A stretch of 64,000 nucleotides of DNA from Chryseobacterium taeanense (GTDB lineage: Bacteria > Bacteroidota > Bacteroidia > Flavobacteriales > Weeksellaceae), in assembly GCF_900099685.1 (NCBI RefSeq), contig NZ_FNDW01000003.1:248001-312000 (forward strand), read 5' to 3'. Positions 10,402 to 20,166 of this stretch are shown piece after piece. Both the position numbers and the translations under genes were made by a program. Within the stretch, counting starts at the first letter, position 1. The number at the start of each line of letters is the position of its first letter. Under the pieces are notes generated by a model. It had not been told where the DNA came from, did no database searches, and saw nothing but the letters and a program-made list of their open reading frames with translations.

Positions 10402-10869
10402 TTAAAATTTAATTGTTACTAATGCTTTTTTAATCTCAGAGTATGGAATTTCCTTCTCCTCCTCCACATCTACTTTTCCTTTACCGATGTCTTTAGGTTT
10501 TCGGTAACGAAGTATAAGTGTAATTTTTTCTTCATCTACTTTTGACAACTCGCCTTCAATTTTTGTAGTGTCATTCAACAATACTTCAATTTCTCTTCCG
10601 ATGTTCTTGGTAAATTGTCTCGGAGTTACCAACGGCTCGCTTAATCCGGCAGACATTACCTGAAGGCTGAAATCATGCTCTTCACGATCCATATTAAATT
10701 CTATAGCGCGACTTGCATCCAGACAGTCTTGCAGAGAAACTCCGTTATCACCATCCAAAATCACCGTAATATCATCCCCTGCAGAGATTTTTAGATCTAT
10801 AAGAAACAGATCTTTTCTTGTCTCCAGGAACTCATTTAATAATTCTTCAATTCTTTTTCTAAACTCCAT
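10402..10869 (-). CDS. rimP: Ribosome maturation factor RimP
   Basis: 155 residues, the usual length. It shows the RimP pattern of an N-terminal alpha/beta domain (VILDGDNGVSLQDC, then ASRAIEF, LQVMSAGLSEPL, about residues 35-85) and a C-terminal SH3-like barrel. RimP acts late in 30S ribosomal subunit assembly. First gene of the rimP-nusA-infB operon, with a good promoter 80-115 bases upstream; the leader between them contains a small GGC/GCC hairpin near 10905-10925. Confidence 0.96.
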   Translation of the reverse strand: MEFRKRIEELLNEFLETRKDLFLIDLKISAGDDITVILDGDNGVSLQDCLDASRAIEFNMDREEHDFSLQVMSAGLSEPLVTPRQFTKNIGREIEVLLNDTTKIEGELSKVDEEKITLILRYRKPKDIGKGKVDVEEEKEIPYSEIKKALVTIKF

Positions 10870-10951
10870 ACGTTATTTAAAATGCTGATTTACCCGTACG
10901 AAAAAAGGCTTTCTTCCGAAGGCCTTCCCATGTTTTTCCGTAAATCCACTG

Positions 10952-10982
10952 CAAATATACAACTTTTTATTAAAAAAGCAAA
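10952..10982 (-). promoter_or_regulatory. Bacteroidota-type promoter of rimP-nusA-infB
   Basis: On the minus strand, TATATTTG (10952-10959) matches TAnnTTTG exactly. A TTTTG (-33 element, 10979 onward) lies 19 bases away. This is among the cleanest promoters in the window. Confidence 0.65.
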
Positions 10983-11046
10983 ATAACTTATTATCAACAG
11001 GATAAGTTATTTATTATTTAAAAGTTTAGCATGATTGTATTTTTAT

Positions 11047-11054
11047 TACTTTTG
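11047..11054 (+). promoter_or_regulatory. Possible -7 element before ugd
   Basis: TACTTTTG matches TAnnTTTG and lies 23 bases before the TTG start of ugd. No good -33 TTG is seen at the expected distance, so support is partial. If correct, it starts the polysaccharide locus. Confidence 0.4.
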
Positions 11055-11077
11055 TATTAATTTAAAAAACATACATT

Positions 11078-12391
11078 TTGAATATTACTATTGTAGGAAC
11101 AGGTTATGTAGGATTAGTCACAGGAACGACTTTAGCAGAACTTGGAAATTCAGTATACTGTGTAGATATTGATGAAAAAAAAGTAGAAGGTATGAAAAAC
11201 GGCGTAGTTCCCATTTATGAGCCGAACCTTGAAGAAATGTTCCTAAGGAACATACAATCCGAAAGATTATTTTTCACTACCAATTTAAAGGAAGCATTAG
11301 ACAAAAGTGAGGTGATCTATCTGGCTTTGCCCACACCTCCCGGAGAAGACGGTTCTGCCGATCTTTCTTATGTGCTGAAAGTTGCCAATGATATCGGTGA
11401 AATGATGACAGATTATAAGGTTATCGTTAATAAAAGTACGGTTCCGGTAGGTACAGCCGATAAAGTGAGGGAAGTGATCGAGTCCAAGACACAAATTCCA
11501 TTTGATGTAGTTTCTAATCCGGAATTTTTGAGAGAAGGTTTTGCCGTTGAAGATTCCATGAATCCTTCGAGAGTAGTTGTAGGATCGAGCTCGGAGAAAG
11601 CAAAGGAGATTATGGAAAAAATCTACCAGCCTTTTACCAATACCGGAATCCCTATTATTTTCATGGACGAAAAATCTTCCGAGCTTACAAAATATGCGGC
11701 AAATTCCTTTCTTGCCGTAAAAATTACCTTTATGAACGAGATTGCCAACTATTGCGAAAAAGTAGGCGCAGATGTAGATAAAGTAAGACTTGGAATGGGT
11801 AGCGATGACAGAATTGGACACAGATTTTTATTCCCGGGAATCGGATATGGCGGAAGCTGTTTTCCGAAAGATGTAAAAGCTTTAATAAAATCAGGAAAAA
11901 ATGATGATTTTGATTTCCGTATTCTGGAAGCTACAGAAAAGATAAATGCTGCGCAAAAAGTAATTTTAGTTCCCGAAATTGAAAAATATTTTGACGGAAA
12001 CATCGAAGGGAAAACAATTGCAATGTGGGGACTTGCATTTAAAGCAAACACCGATGATATCCGTGAAGCCTCTTCACTTGACAATATCTCTATTTTACTG
12101 GAGAAAGGCGCAAAAATTGTAGCGTATGATTCCGTTGCAGAAAATAACGTTAAAAAACTTCTGGGAGATAAAATACAATTTGCCAAAAGCATGTATGAAG
12201 CACTGGAAGGCGCAGATGCTTTGTTCATAGCAACAGAATGGCCTGAATTCAAAAATCCTAATTTTGAATTAATGGCTAAAAAAATGAAAAATAAAGCTGT
12301 TTTTGACGGAAGAAATATGTACCCTCTGGAAATACCTGAACAAAACGGATTTTACTATAAAAGCATTGGCCGCAGAACTATTGTAAATTAA
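11078..12391 (+). CDS. ugd: UDP-glucose 6-dehydrogenase
   Basis: 437 residues, normal for the UDP-glucose/GDP-mannose dehydrogenase family. An N-terminal Rossmann fold (GTGYVG, 7-12), the motif SNPEFLREG, and the catalytic cysteine C261 in GGSCFPKD are all present. The reaction is the two-step NAD-dependent oxidation of UDP-glucose to UDP-glucuronate, here presumably for the polysaccharide. A UDP-N-acetylhexosamine dehydrogenase is less likely, because the sequence resembles the Ugd branch. The start codon is TTG: no in-frame ATG precedes the first beta strand, and residue 2 onward (NITIVGTG) is exactly where the family begins. Five bases separate it from rmlB. Confidence 0.93.
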   Translation: MNITIVGTGYVGLVTGTTLAELGNSVYCVDIDEKKVEGMKNGVVPIYEPNLEEMFLRNIQSERLFFTTNLKEALDKSEVIYLALPTPPGEDGSADLSYVLKVANDIGEMMTDYKVIVNKSTVPVGTADKVREVIESKTQIPFDVVSNPEFLREGFAVEDSMNPSRVVVGSSSEKAKEIMEKIYQPFTNTGIPIIFMDEKSSELTKYAANSFLAVKITFMNEIANYCEKVGADVDKVRLGMGSDDRIGHRFLFPGIGYGGSCFPKDVKALIKSGKNDDFDFRILEATEKINAAQKVILVPEIEKYFDGNIEGKTIAMWGLAFKANTDDIREASSLDNISILLEKGAKIVAYDSVAENNVKKLLGDKIQFAKSMYEALEGADALFIATEWPEFKNPNFELMAKKMKNKAVFDGRNMYPLEIPEQNGFYYKSIGRRTIVN

Positions 12392-12396
12392 AGAAA

Positions 12397-13488
12397 ATGA
12401 AAAATATAATCATTACAGGTGGTGCAGGATTTATCGGCTCACACGTTGTAAGAGAATTTGTAAAAAATAATCCTGAAAGTACAATCATTAACCTTGATGC
12501 ACTTACTTATGCAGGAAATCTTGAAAACCTGAAGGACATTGAAAATGAGCCCAACTACGTTTTCGAGAAAGCAGACATTACAAATCCTGAAGAATTAAGA
12601 ATAATTTTCGAAAAATATAATCCTGATGCGGTCGTACATCTCGCCGCCGAAAGCCATGTCGACAGAAGCATCACGGATCCGATGGCATTTATCAATACGA
12701 ACGTAAACGGAACTGCCAATCTTTTGAATTTATGTAAAGAATTCTGGACACTCAACCCAGATCATACGCACGGAAGATTTCCTGACGAAAAAAGAAAAAA
12801 CCTTTTCTATCATATTTCTACCGATGAAGTGTATGGAAGTTTGGGAGAAACAGGATTCTTCCTGGAAACTACAGCCTACGACCCGCAATCTCCGTATTCT
12901 GCTTCAAAGGCTGCTTCAGATCACTTGGTAAGGGCTTATGGCAATACTTACGGAATGCCTTTTATCGTATCAAATTGTTCAAATAATTACGGTCCGAATC
13001 ATTTTCCTGAAAAGTTAATCCCGCTTTGCATTTCAAATATCATTAATGAAAAACCTTTGCCTATTTATGGTGATGGTAAATATACAAGAGACTGGCTTTT
13101 TGTAATCGATCACGCAAAAGCAATTCATCAGATTTTTAACGAAGCTAAAACAGGAGAAACCTACAATATCGGAGGATTCAATGAGTGGCAGAATATTGAT
13201 TTGGTGAAAGAACTTATCAAACAGATGGATGTAAAACTTGGCAGACCTGAAGGATATTCTGAAAAGCTGATTACTTTCGTAAAAGACCGACCTGGCCATG
13301 ATAAGCGTTATGCCATAGATGCTACCAAACTCAACAAAGATCTCGGATGGAAACCTTCCGTAACTTTTGAACAGGGCCTCGCAAAAACGATTGACTGGTA
13401 TCTTGAAAACAAAGACTGGTTGGAGAATGTGACAAGCGGAGACTACCAGAAATATTATGCTTCGCAGTATTCAAATGAGACGAATTAA
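12397..13488 (+). CDS. rmlB: dTDP-glucose 4,6-dehydratase
   Basis: 363 residues, an extended short-chain dehydrogenase. It has the NAD-binding motif GGAGFIGSH near the start, HLAAESHVDRSI, and the catalytic pair Y167/K171 in YSASKAASDH, with NYGPNHFPEKLIP beyond. It converts dTDP-glucose to dTDP-4-keto-6-deoxyglucose. With RmlA (13938) it supplies the intermediate used by the FdtA-like isomerase at 17105. The rmlC and rmlD genes for dTDP-rhamnose are not in the window, so rhamnose need not be the product. Confidence 0.96.
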   Translation: MKNIIITGGAGFIGSHVVREFVKNNPESTIINLDALTYAGNLENLKDIENEPNYVFEKADITNPEELRIIFEKYNPDAVVHLAAESHVDRSITDPMAFINTNVNGTANLLNLCKEFWTLNPDHTHGRFPDEKRKNLFYHISTDEVYGSLGETGFFLETTAYDPQSPYSASKAASDHLVRAYGNTYGMPFIVSNCSNNYGPNHFPEKLIPLCISNIINEKPLPIYGDGKYTRDWLFVIDHAKAIHQIFNEAKTGETYNIGGFNEWQNIDLVKELIKQMDVKLGRPEGYSEKLITFVKDRPGHDKRYAIDATKLNKDLGWKPSVTFEQGLAKTIDWYLENKDWLENVTSGDYQKYYASQYSNETN

Positions 13489-13506
13489 AACGAATTTCAC
13501 GAATTG

Positions 13507-13887
13507 ATGCCTGAAAAAATTCTTTACAAAGACGAAAGCTATAAAATAATCGGAATTTGTATGGATATTCATAGTACATTAGGAAATGGCTTTGCAGAAG
13601 CTGTCTATAGTGAAATTCTTGAAAAGGAATTTATAAAAAATAATATTCCTTATGAGAAAGAAAAGATGCTTAAAATATTTTTTAAAGGAGAAGAATTAAA
13701 TAAAAGATATAAAGCTGATTATGTGTGTTACAACGAAATTGTAATAGAACTAAAATCAACAACATTTTTACATGAAAATTTTTCCGGACAGCTTCTCAAT
13801 TATTTGAAAGCAACAAATAAAAAGCTAGGCATTCTTATTAATTTTGGAGAAAAATCTTTAAAATACAAACGTATTATTAATTTATAA
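13507..13887 (+). CDS. GxxExxY family protein
   Basis: 126 residues from the ATG at 13507; a TTG three bases earlier is also possible. The family signature GFAEAVY fits G-x-x-E-x-x-Y, followed by the usual KADYVCYNEIVIELKS and NYLKATNKKLGILINFG. The family resembles small PD-(D/E)xK nuclease-like proteins, but no function is established. Genes of this kind are often found inside polysaccharide loci of Bacteroidota, as here between rmlB and rmlA. A role in the sugar pathway is not implied. Confidence 0.85.
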   Translation: MPEKILYKDESYKIIGICMDIHSTLGNGFAEAVYSEILEKEFIKNNIPYEKEKMLKIFFKGEELNKRYKADYVCYNEIVIELKSTTFLHENFSGQLLNYLKATNKKLGILINFGEKSLKYKRIINL

Positions 13888-13937
13888 ACAATACGAAATT
13901 TGATAAATTCGAAATATTCGTAAAAATTTGAATAATA

Positions 13938-14798
13938 ATGAAAGGTATCATTTTAGCCGGAGGATCAGGAACCCGACTTTATCCTCTTACAATTGCCGTT
14001 AGCAAACAGCTGATGCCAATTTATGACAAGCCAATGATTTATTATCCGCTGTCAACATTATTGTTGGCAGGAATCAAGGATATTTTAATCATTACAACCC
14101 CGCACGACCAGGAAGGGTTCATCAAACTTTTGGGTGACGGCTCACAGATAGGCTGTAATATTCAGTATGTTGTTCAGCCAAGTCCGGACGGATTGGCACA
14201 GGCATTTATCCTGGGGGATGAATTCATTGGAGACGATGCAGCTGCATTGGTACTGGGTGATAATATTTTCTATGGTTCCGAAATGGGAACATTACTTAAA
14301 AATAAAACAAACCCTGAAGGCGGAGTAGTTTTTGCTTACCATGTTTCAGATCCTGAAAGATATGGTGTAGTAGAATTTGATAATGATTTCAAAGCGGTAT
14401 CCATTGAAGAGAAACCATTGAAACCAAAATCAAATTATGCCGTCCCAGGTTTATATTTTTACGACAATGAAGTTGTAGAAATTGCAAAAAACATTCAGCC
14501 TTCTGCAAGAGGAGAACTTGAAATAACCGATGTAAATAACGTTTATCTTCATAAAGGCAAACTGGAAGTGGGCGTTCTCGATAGAGGTACAGCATGGCTG
14601 GATACAGGAACTTTTGAATCACTGAATGATGCCTCAGAATTTGTAAGGGTAATTGAAAAAAGACAGGGGTTCAAAATAGGGTGTATTGAAGAAATTGCGT
14701 TCAGAAATAAATTCATTAGTGAAGAACAGCTCCTTAAAACTGCTGTAAAATACGGAAAAAGCGGTTACGGCGAGTATCTTAAAAATCTTGTTAAATAA
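13938..14798 (+). CDS. rmlA: Glucose-1-phosphate thymidylyltransferase
   Basis: 286 residues, the normal length. The nucleotidyltransferase motif [11 protein letters not shown] is at the start, [16 protein letters not shown] and LGDNIFYG follow, and the C-terminal part has the [13 protein letters not shown] stretch of RmlA. It makes dTDP-glucose from dTTP and glucose-1-phosphate, the first step towards dTDP-6-deoxysugars. Last gene of the ugd-rmlB-GxxExxY-rmlA unit; a strong terminator follows at 14818. Confidence 0.97.
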   Translation: MKGIILAGGSGTRLYPLTIAVSKQLMPIYDKPMIYYPLSTLLLAGIKDILIITTPHDQEGFIKLLGDGSQIGCNIQYVVQPSPDGLAQAFILGDEFIGDDAAALVLGDNIFYGSEMGTLLKNKTNPEGGVVFAYHVSDPERYGVVEFDNDFKAVSIEEKPLKPKSNYAVPGLYFYDNEVVEIAKNIQPSARGELEITDVNNVYLHKGKLEVGVLDRGTAWLDTGTFESLNDASEFVRVIEKRQGFKIGCIEEIAFRNKFISEEQLLKTAVKYGKSGYGEYLKNLVK

Positions 14799-14817
14799 AT
14801 ATATTAACTTAAAAAAT

Positions 14818-14847
14818 AAAACTGACATTCGGCTTGTCAGTTTTTTT
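14818..14847 (+). terminator. Rho-independent terminator after rmlA
   Basis: A 10-base stem (14818-14827 with 14835-14844) with a 7-base loop containing TTCGG, running into seven T. It separates the sugar-nucleotide genes from the ABC transporter unit. Confidence 0.85.
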
Positions 14848-14946
14848 ATTTGTGTACTGAATATTAATATTGGTTACTAAACTTTTAATTTTTAACTAAA
14901 TGATAATTTTTTAAGAAAAAAAATATGAAATATTACTAAAATAATA

Positions 14947-14954
14947 TAAATTTG
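14947..14954 (+). promoter_or_regulatory. Possible -7 element of the ABC transporter unit
   Basis: TAAATTTG is an exact TAnnTTTG match 17 bases before the wzm ATG and just after a terminator, where a new promoter is expected. No clear TTG at -33, so support is partial. Confidence 0.45.
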
Positions 14955-14971
14955 CATAAAACTATACACAG

Positions 14972-15820
14972 ATGAATGAACCACAACAACAGTGGACCGA
15001 AATAATTGAAGCCCGGCATTCTTTGTTTGACTTAAAATTAAAAGAGGTATGGAAGTACAAAGATCTCGTTTACATGTTTGTAAAAAGGGATTTCATATCA
15101 AGCTTTAAGCAGACAATTTTAGGTCCTGTCTGGTTTTTTATTAACCCGATTTTCACCACCATTACTTATCTTATTGTTTTCGGAAAAATTGCCAATCTTC
15201 CTACAGATGGCGCACCACCTTTATTATTTTATCTTTCCGGTGTTACGCTTTGGAATTATTTTTCATCGTGTCTTTTAGGAACCTCTTCTACATTTGTGGG
15301 AAATGCCGGTATTTTTGGTAAGGTTTATTTCCCAAGGCTCGTAACTCCTTTATCTATTGTAATTTCTAATCTGATGCGATTCGGGATACAATTTCTTTTA
15401 TTTTTGATCGCCTGGATGTATTATTTATCTAAAGAAGAAATACAGCCCAACCTATGGATTTTGGCAACCCCATTCTTGATAATTCTTATGGCACTATTCG
15501 CCTTGGGAACAGGGATGATTTTTTCTGCCCTTACAACAAAATATAAAGACATGAGCATGCTTTTGGGGTTCGGAGTCAGCTTATATATGTATGCAACGCC
15601 AGTCATTTATCCTACTTCAGCATTACCCGGTTTTTTCAAAAACCTTGCTGTTTATAATCCCTTAACAGGAATTTTTGAGTGTTTCAAATACGCATGGCTT
15701 GGGATTGGAAAATTCTCGCCTGTCATGCTTATTTTTAGTACAATCATTATCCTTTTACTCCTCATGATTGGTACTCTTACATTCAATAAGGTGGAAAAGA
15801 CTTTTATGGACACCGTTTAA
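14972..15820 (+). CDS. wzm: Polysaccharide ABC transporter permease (Wzm-like)
   Basis: 282 residues, an ABC-2 type permease with about six membrane segments (for example near 55-75, 85-105, 130-150, 165-185 and 250-272). The N-terminal cytoplasmic stretch with LKEVWKYKDLVYMFVKRDF and the QTILGPVWFFINP motif are typical of O-antigen and capsule exporters. With the ATPase encoded next it would move the finished lipid-linked glycan across the inner membrane. Its presence, with no Wzx flippase or Wzy polymerase in the window, points to the ABC-transporter-dependent pathway. Confidence 0.95.
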   Translation: MNEPQQQWTEIIEARHSLFDLKLKEVWKYKDLVYMFVKRDFISSFKQTILGPVWFFINPIFTTITYLIVFGKIANLPTDGAPPLLFYLSGVTLWNYFSSCLLGTSSTFVGNAGIFGKVYFPRLVTPLSIVISNLMRFGIQFLLFLIAWMYYLSKEEIQPNLWILATPFLIILMALFALGTGMIFSALTTKYKDMSMLLGFGVSLYMYATPVIYPTSALPGFFKNLAVYNPLTGIFECFKYAWLGIGKFSPVMLIFSTIIILLLLMIGTLTFNKVEKTFMDTV

Positions 15821-15848
15821 AGTTTTATTATTTATAAATTCTAAAAGT

Positions 15849-17105
15849 ATGTTGGCTTTAAGAGCAGAAAATATATCAAAACAATACAGATTAGGACAGG
15901 TAGGCACCGGAACCCTATCTCATGATCTCAACAGATTCTGGCACAAAATGCGCGGAAAAGAAGATCCGTATCTGAAAATTGGCGAAGCTAATGACCGGAC
16001 TGTAAAGGGAGAATCTGATTACGTCTGGTCACTCCGTGACATTAATTTTGAAATTAAACAGGGAGATGCTGTAGGAATCATCGGGAGAAACGGAGCAGGA
16101 AAGTCTACCCTCCTAAAACTTTTGAGTAAAGTAACAAAACCTTCCACAGGGAAAATTTACACACGAGGAAGAATTGCGTCCTTACTGGAAGTGGGAACGG
16201 GTTTCCATCCGGAAATGACAGGAAGAGAAAACGTATTTCTTAACGGAGCCATTCTTGGTATGACCAGAAAAGAAATCAGCAGAAAATTTGATGAAATTGT
16301 TGATTTCTCTGGTGTAGAAAGATATATTGACACGCCTGTGAAAAGATATTCGTCAGGAATGTATGTTCGTCTTGCTTTTGCAGTTGCAGCCCACTTGGAA
16401 TCGGAAATTCTAATCGTAGATGAAGTTTTAGCCGTAGGAGATGCAGATTTCCAGAAAAAATGTCTGGGCAAAATGAATGATGTCACAAAAGGAGACGGAC
16501 GGACGATTCTTTTCGTAAGCCATAATATGACAGCCATAAAAGAGCTTTGTAATAAGGGAATTCTTTTGAATCAGGGACAATTGGTTTATGAAGGAGATAT
16601 TATCGATACGGTCGTTGAATATCAGAAAAATTCTGAAATCCAGAACAAATACATTCATGAAGGATCCATTGAAACAGCATTGGGAAATGAGAATATAAAG
16701 ATTCTTGAATTTTCTGCCAAGGCTACACAGGGAGAATTATTAGATATAAATTCCGGAGTGTCTGTAAAATTAAGATTCTTTAATTATAGGCCTGGAATAA
16801 ATTTAGACGCAACCTTTGAGCTGAGAACTTATGAAGAAGTGGCTGTTTTTCATACGGGTGTTCTTATCACAACGGATAATGATTCGGAAACTAAAGAATA
16901 TTGTATTGAATTTGACATTCCGAAGAATTTGCTTAATGCCGGAAATTTTTACTTCAAACTCATTTTTGGTGAAAATCAAAGAATTCCATTGTACACCATA
17001 TCCAATATAATAGGTTTTGAAGTGGAAAATATTAAGCTTGGAAAAAACATGGAGCTTCTCCCGGGAGTTATAAGACCTGAGTTGGATTTTAAAATCATCA
17101 GCTAA
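15849..17105 (+). CDS. wzt: Polysaccharide ABC transporter ATP-binding protein (Wzt-like) with C-terminal domain
   Basis: 418 residues from the ATG at 15849; the frame is open further upstream inside wzm, but MLALRAENISKQY is the natural start. Walker A GRNGAGKS is at 79-86, the signature YSSGM at 167-171, and Walker B (ILIVDEVLAVGD) near 185-197. After the nucleotide-binding domain, residues about 250-418 form a beta-rich extra domain like the Wzt C-terminal carbohydrate-binding domain, which in known O-antigen systems recognises the chain end. The gene overlaps the next start by one base. Confidence 0.94.
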   Translation: MLALRAENISKQYRLGQVGTGTLSHDLNRFWHKMRGKEDPYLKIGEANDRTVKGESDYVWSLRDINFEIKQGDAVGIIGRNGAGKSTLLKLLSKVTKPSTGKIYTRGRIASLLEVGTGFHPEMTGRENVFLNGAILGMTRKEISRKFDEIVDFSGVERYIDTPVKRYSSGMYVRLAFAVAAHLESEILIVDEVLAVGDADFQKKCLGKMNDVTKGDGRTILFVSHNMTAIKELCNKGILLNQGQLVYEGDIIDTVVEYQKNSEIQNKYIHEGSIETALGNENIKILEFSAKATQGELLDINSGVSVKLRFFNYRPGINLDATFELRTYEEVAVFHTGVLITTDNDSETKEYCIEFDIPKNLLNAGNFYFKLIFGENQRIPLYTISNIIGFEVENIKLGKNMELLPGVIRPELDFKIIS

Positions 17106-17512
17106 TGAATAATCCGCAATATTTCTGTTTAGATAAAATTGGTAATTCTTCTCTTGGCTTCATTACCGTGGCCGAAAATATGAAAAATATACCTTTCGAA
17201 ATCAAGCGTGTGTACTGGACGTATTATACTCCTCAGGATGTGGTAAGAGGAGGCCATGCCCACAAAAGATTAGAGCAGCTCATATTTGCAGTTTCCGGAA
17301 GAATTGAATTCAATACCATCAACTTACATGGAATGGAAGAAACATTTGTACTCGATTCTCCTTCAAAAGGATTATATCTGCCAAGACTTATCTGGAGAGA
17401 TATTAAATTTAGTCATAGCGCTGTTTTATTATGTTTAGCTTCCGAGCTATATGATGAAAGCGACTATTTTAGAAATTATCAGGATTTTAAAAATTATGAA
17501 TATGAAATTTAA
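17105..17512 (+). CDS. fdtA: dTDP-4-keto-6-deoxyglucose 3,4-ketoisomerase (FdtA/QdtA/WxcM-like cupin)
   Basis: 135 residues, one cupin domain. The motif VVRGGHAHK carries the paired histidines H51 and H53, matching the catalytic pair of FdtA-type isomerases, and the end has the family pattern LWLASELYDESDYFR-like (here LCLASELYDESDYFR). These enzymes move the keto group of dTDP-4-keto-6-deoxyglucose from C4 to C3, giving the galacto (FdtA) or gluco (QdtA) isomer. Which isomer is made cannot be told by eye. Its substrate is the product of RmlB. Neighbouring genes provide the next two steps, an acyltransferase and an aminotransferase. Confidence 0.85.
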   Translation: MNNPQYFCLDKIGNSSLGFITVAENMKNIPFEIKRVYWTYYTPQDVVRGGHAHKRLEQLIFAVSGRIEFNTINLHGMEETFVLDSPSKGLYLPRLIWRDIKFSHSAVLLCLASELYDESDYFRNYQDFKNYEYEI

Positions 17513-18281
17513 TAACAGAAATGTATTTATAAGTGATAAAGCAGTAATAGGCAAAAATGTAAAAATTGGTGACAATACTGTAATCTATGACTATGTAACA
17601 ATTGGTGATAATTCTATTATTGCTAATGACTGTATTATCGGAGAACCTCTGAATGACTATTATTTCAAAGATGATTATATAAATCCTGAAACCGTCATCG
17701 GTGAAAATGCTTTGATAAGAAGCCACACCATACTATATGCAGGTTCGAGATTCGGAAATAATTTCTCCACAGGACATCGTGTTACGGTAAGGGAAAATTC
17801 TGTTTTTGGAAATAATTGCAGATTGGGTACGGTTACCGATATACAAGGCTACGTTACTTTTGGTAATAACTGCTGGCTTCACAGCAACGTGCATATCGGC
17901 CAAAACTCTACGATTGGAAATTTTGTTTTTATTTACCCATATGTAGTATTTACCAATGATCCCATGCCTCCTTCCGATATGTGTATAGGTCCTGTAATAG
18001 GCGACTTTTCCCAGATAGCAGTGGGGTCTGTTTTATTACCTGGAACAACAGTCGGTAAACATTGTTTAGTAGGCGCTCAGTCATTAATAGGAGGAAGCTT
18101 TGAAGATTATTCTTTGATAATAGGTAATCCTGGAAAAAAAATCAAAGATGTTCGCGAAATGAAATCAAAAGAAACAGGCAGATCACATTATCCATGGCCT
18201 TACAACTTTTCTCGAGGCATGCCTTGGGAAGAAGATGGATTTGATAACTGGAAAAACAAAAACGGATACGAACACGATTAA
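17502..18281 (+). CDS. Left-handed beta-helix acyltransferase (FdtC-like N-acetyltransferase candidate)
   Basis: 259 residues from the ATG at 17502; an ATG at 17496 is equally possible, and either overlaps the end of fdtA. It consists of hexapeptide repeats with the [LIV]-G-x4 rhythm (AVIGKNVKIGDNTVI, VIGENALI, HIGQNSTIGN), ending in IIGNPGKKIKD as many sugar acyltransferases do. Its position between the FdtA-like isomerase and, two genes on, the aminotransferase makes it the likely N-acylating enzyme of a 3-amino-3,6-dideoxyhexose. Acceptor and acyl group (acetyl or other) are inferred from context only. Confidence 0.8.
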   Translation: MKFNNRNVFISDKAVIGKNVKIGDNTVIYDYVTIGDNSIIANDCIIGEPLNDYYFKDDYINPETVIGENALIRSHTILYAGSRFGNNFSTGHRVTVRENSVFGNNCRLGTVTDIQGYVTFGNNCWLHSNVHIGQNSTIGNFVFIYPYVVFTNDPMPPSDMCIGPVIGDFSQIAVGSVLLPGTTVGKHCLVGAQSLIGGSFEDYSLIIGNPGKKIKDVREMKSKETGRSHYPWPYNFSRGMPWEEDGFDNWKNKNGYEHD

Positions 18282-18290
18282 ATTAAGAAC

Positions 18291-20159
18291 TTGGAAGCCA
18301 ATAAATTCAGATACGATATTTCTTTCTTGCGGGCATTTTCTGTACTCGCGGTTCTTTTTTATCATTATAAATTTCCGTGGTTTAAGTCCGGATTTATTGG
18401 TGTTGATATATTCTTTGTCATATCGGGTTATTTAATGACAAAAATTATTTTGTCTTCTTTCGATAAAGGCAACTTTAATCTATGGAACTTTTATAGTAGA
18501 AGAGTAATACGCATCATTCCTGCTCTTTTGGCATTAATTATTATCTTTACAATATTAATATTCATTTTTCTACAACCGCAGATTGTATTTTTTTTAAGAA
18601 GTGCATTTTCCAGTATTTTATTCTTTTCTAATATTTATTATTACCTCAACAATGGATATTTCGATGCTTCCTCGCAATACAATTTTCTATTACATTCCTG
18701 GTCTCTTTCTGTAGAATGGCAGTTTTATTTAATTTATCCTATCATTTTACTTTTATTAAAAAAAATATATAACAACCAGAGAACAAAGTTCACCATAATC
18801 TTTTTACTACTGGTGTCGATTTCATTTCTTTCGATGCTTCTACACAATATAAATGATACAGATTTTTCCTTTTATATTTTTTATCCCAGAGCATGGGAAA
18901 TGATGTTGGGTGGACTTGCTTTTTTATTTGAAGAAAAGTCACAAAAAATTCCGTCAAAAATAAAATTAGTTGTAGCTCTGTTGTGTCTCTCGGTTTTGGG
19001 ATGCTTCATTTTTCTTTTCTATATTTCTAAGTGGCCATCTTCATATGCTATAATTCCGGTATTTTTTACGGCATTGCTTATCTGTATGAATTATGAGTTC
19101 AGGATATATAAAAATAAAGCATCGATCTATCTGGGAAATATTTCTTATTCTCTGTATCTATATCATTGGCCGTTTTATGTATTTCTACTGTTTTTTGAAG
19201 TAAATATTAATTTAAAGTATCGTATTTTAACCATATTGCTTTCATTTGTTTTCGCCATACTTTCTTATGAATTTGTAGAAAAAAGAGACTACTCTAAGAA
19301 GACTTCGTCTATTTTGGCAATGAGTATGATAGCATTTATCATCTCATTTTCTATTACAAAAATTGATGCAAAAAATTACACCGAAGAATACCAGTTCATA
19401 AATGTCGCTTCAAACTATAAGTTCAGTAAAGCCGCTGAAAAACAATACAAGTTTAATGCAAAGCATCTTTTATATAACAAAGATTATCAATCATTTATAA
19501 AACATTTAGACATTCCTGTTCCGGATAAAAAAAATATCATTCTTTTAGGAGACAGCCATGCAGGAATGTTTTCCAAAACACTTCACAACATCTTTTCTGG
19601 TATAAAAAATTCCAATCTTATCCAAATAACTGCAGATGCTACATATCCCATGGAAAATTCTAAAAGTGCTTACGAAAATCCTGTAAAGTATTTTAATTAC
19701 GTATTTACACAATACATCCCAAAATATTATAAAAGCATAGATCTTATCATTATTAATGCTAATTATTCGGGGTATTCTGAAGAAGAAATAAAAAAGAATA
19801 TCCAACTGACCGAAAAATATTATTCAAAATATAATCTTCCAACAATTTATATTGGCATGACAGACATTTATGTAATAGATTATCCTACGTACAATTATAT
19901 AAAGAAAAAATATAACGCAAATATGTATGTACAGGAAAAAGATATAAAAGAAAATCAAAATTTCAATGTTTTTTTAAAGCGCTATTTAGGCAAAAAATAT
20001 ATAGACTTACTCGATCAAAATATTGAAAAAGTATCTTCAGATAGCTTCCCTTATATGTATGATACCAATCACTTAACACTGTTTGGAACAGAACAATATA
20101 AAAATATTTTAACACAAAAAATACATCAGTCCTTAGAGCAGTACTGTAACTACAAATAA
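18291..20159 (+). CDS. Membrane acyltransferase 3 with C-terminal SGNH domain (OafA-like)
   Basis: 622 residues. The N-terminal half (about 1-340) has around ten membrane segments and the acyltransferase-3 pattern ([39 protein letters not shown]). The C-terminal half carries an SGNH hydrolase-like domain with LLGDSHAG (nucleophile block) and DTNHLTLFG (Asp-x-x-His). Proteins of this fusion type O-acetylate bacterial surface glycans in the periplasm. Start codon is TTG at 18291, ten bases after the previous gene; the next in-frame Met would delete the first helix. It sits between two genes of the aminosugar pathway. Confidence 0.9.
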   Translation: MEANKFRYDISFLRAFSVLAVLFYHYKFPWFKSGFIGVDIFFVISGYLMTKIILSSFDKGNFNLWNFYSRRVIRIIPALLALIIIFTILIFIFLQPQIVFFLRSAFSSILFFSNIYYYLNNGYFDASSQYNFLLHSWSLSVEWQFYLIYPIILLLLKKIYNNQRTKFTIIFLLLVSISFLSMLLHNINDTDFSFYIFYPRAWEMMLGGLAFLFEEKSQKIPSKIKLVVALLCLSVLGCFIFLFYISKWPSSYAIIPVFFTALLICMNYEFRIYKNKASIYLGNISYSLYLYHWPFYVFLLFFEVNINLKYRILTILLSFVFAILSYEFVEKRDYSKKTSSILAMSMIAFIISFSITKIDAKNYTEEYQFINVASNYKFSKAAEKQYKFNAKHLLYNKDYQSFIKHLDIPVPDKKNIILLGDSHAGMFSKTLHNIFSGIKNSNLIQITADATYPMENSKSAYENPVKYFNYVFTQYIPKYYKSIDLIIINANYSGYSEEEIKKNIQLTEKYYSKYNLPTIYIGMTDIYVIDYPTYNYIKKKYNANMYVQEKDIKENQNFNVFLKRYLGKKYIDLLDQNIEKVSSDSFPYMYDTNHLTLFGTEQYKNILTQKIHQSLEQYCNYK

Positions 20160-20166
20160 TAAAAAG

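Noticed and set aside
11297-11821. Antisense open frame within ugd
   Set aside because: It lies entirely opposite a well-conserved enzyme gene and has no independent support; many such shadows occur across the window.
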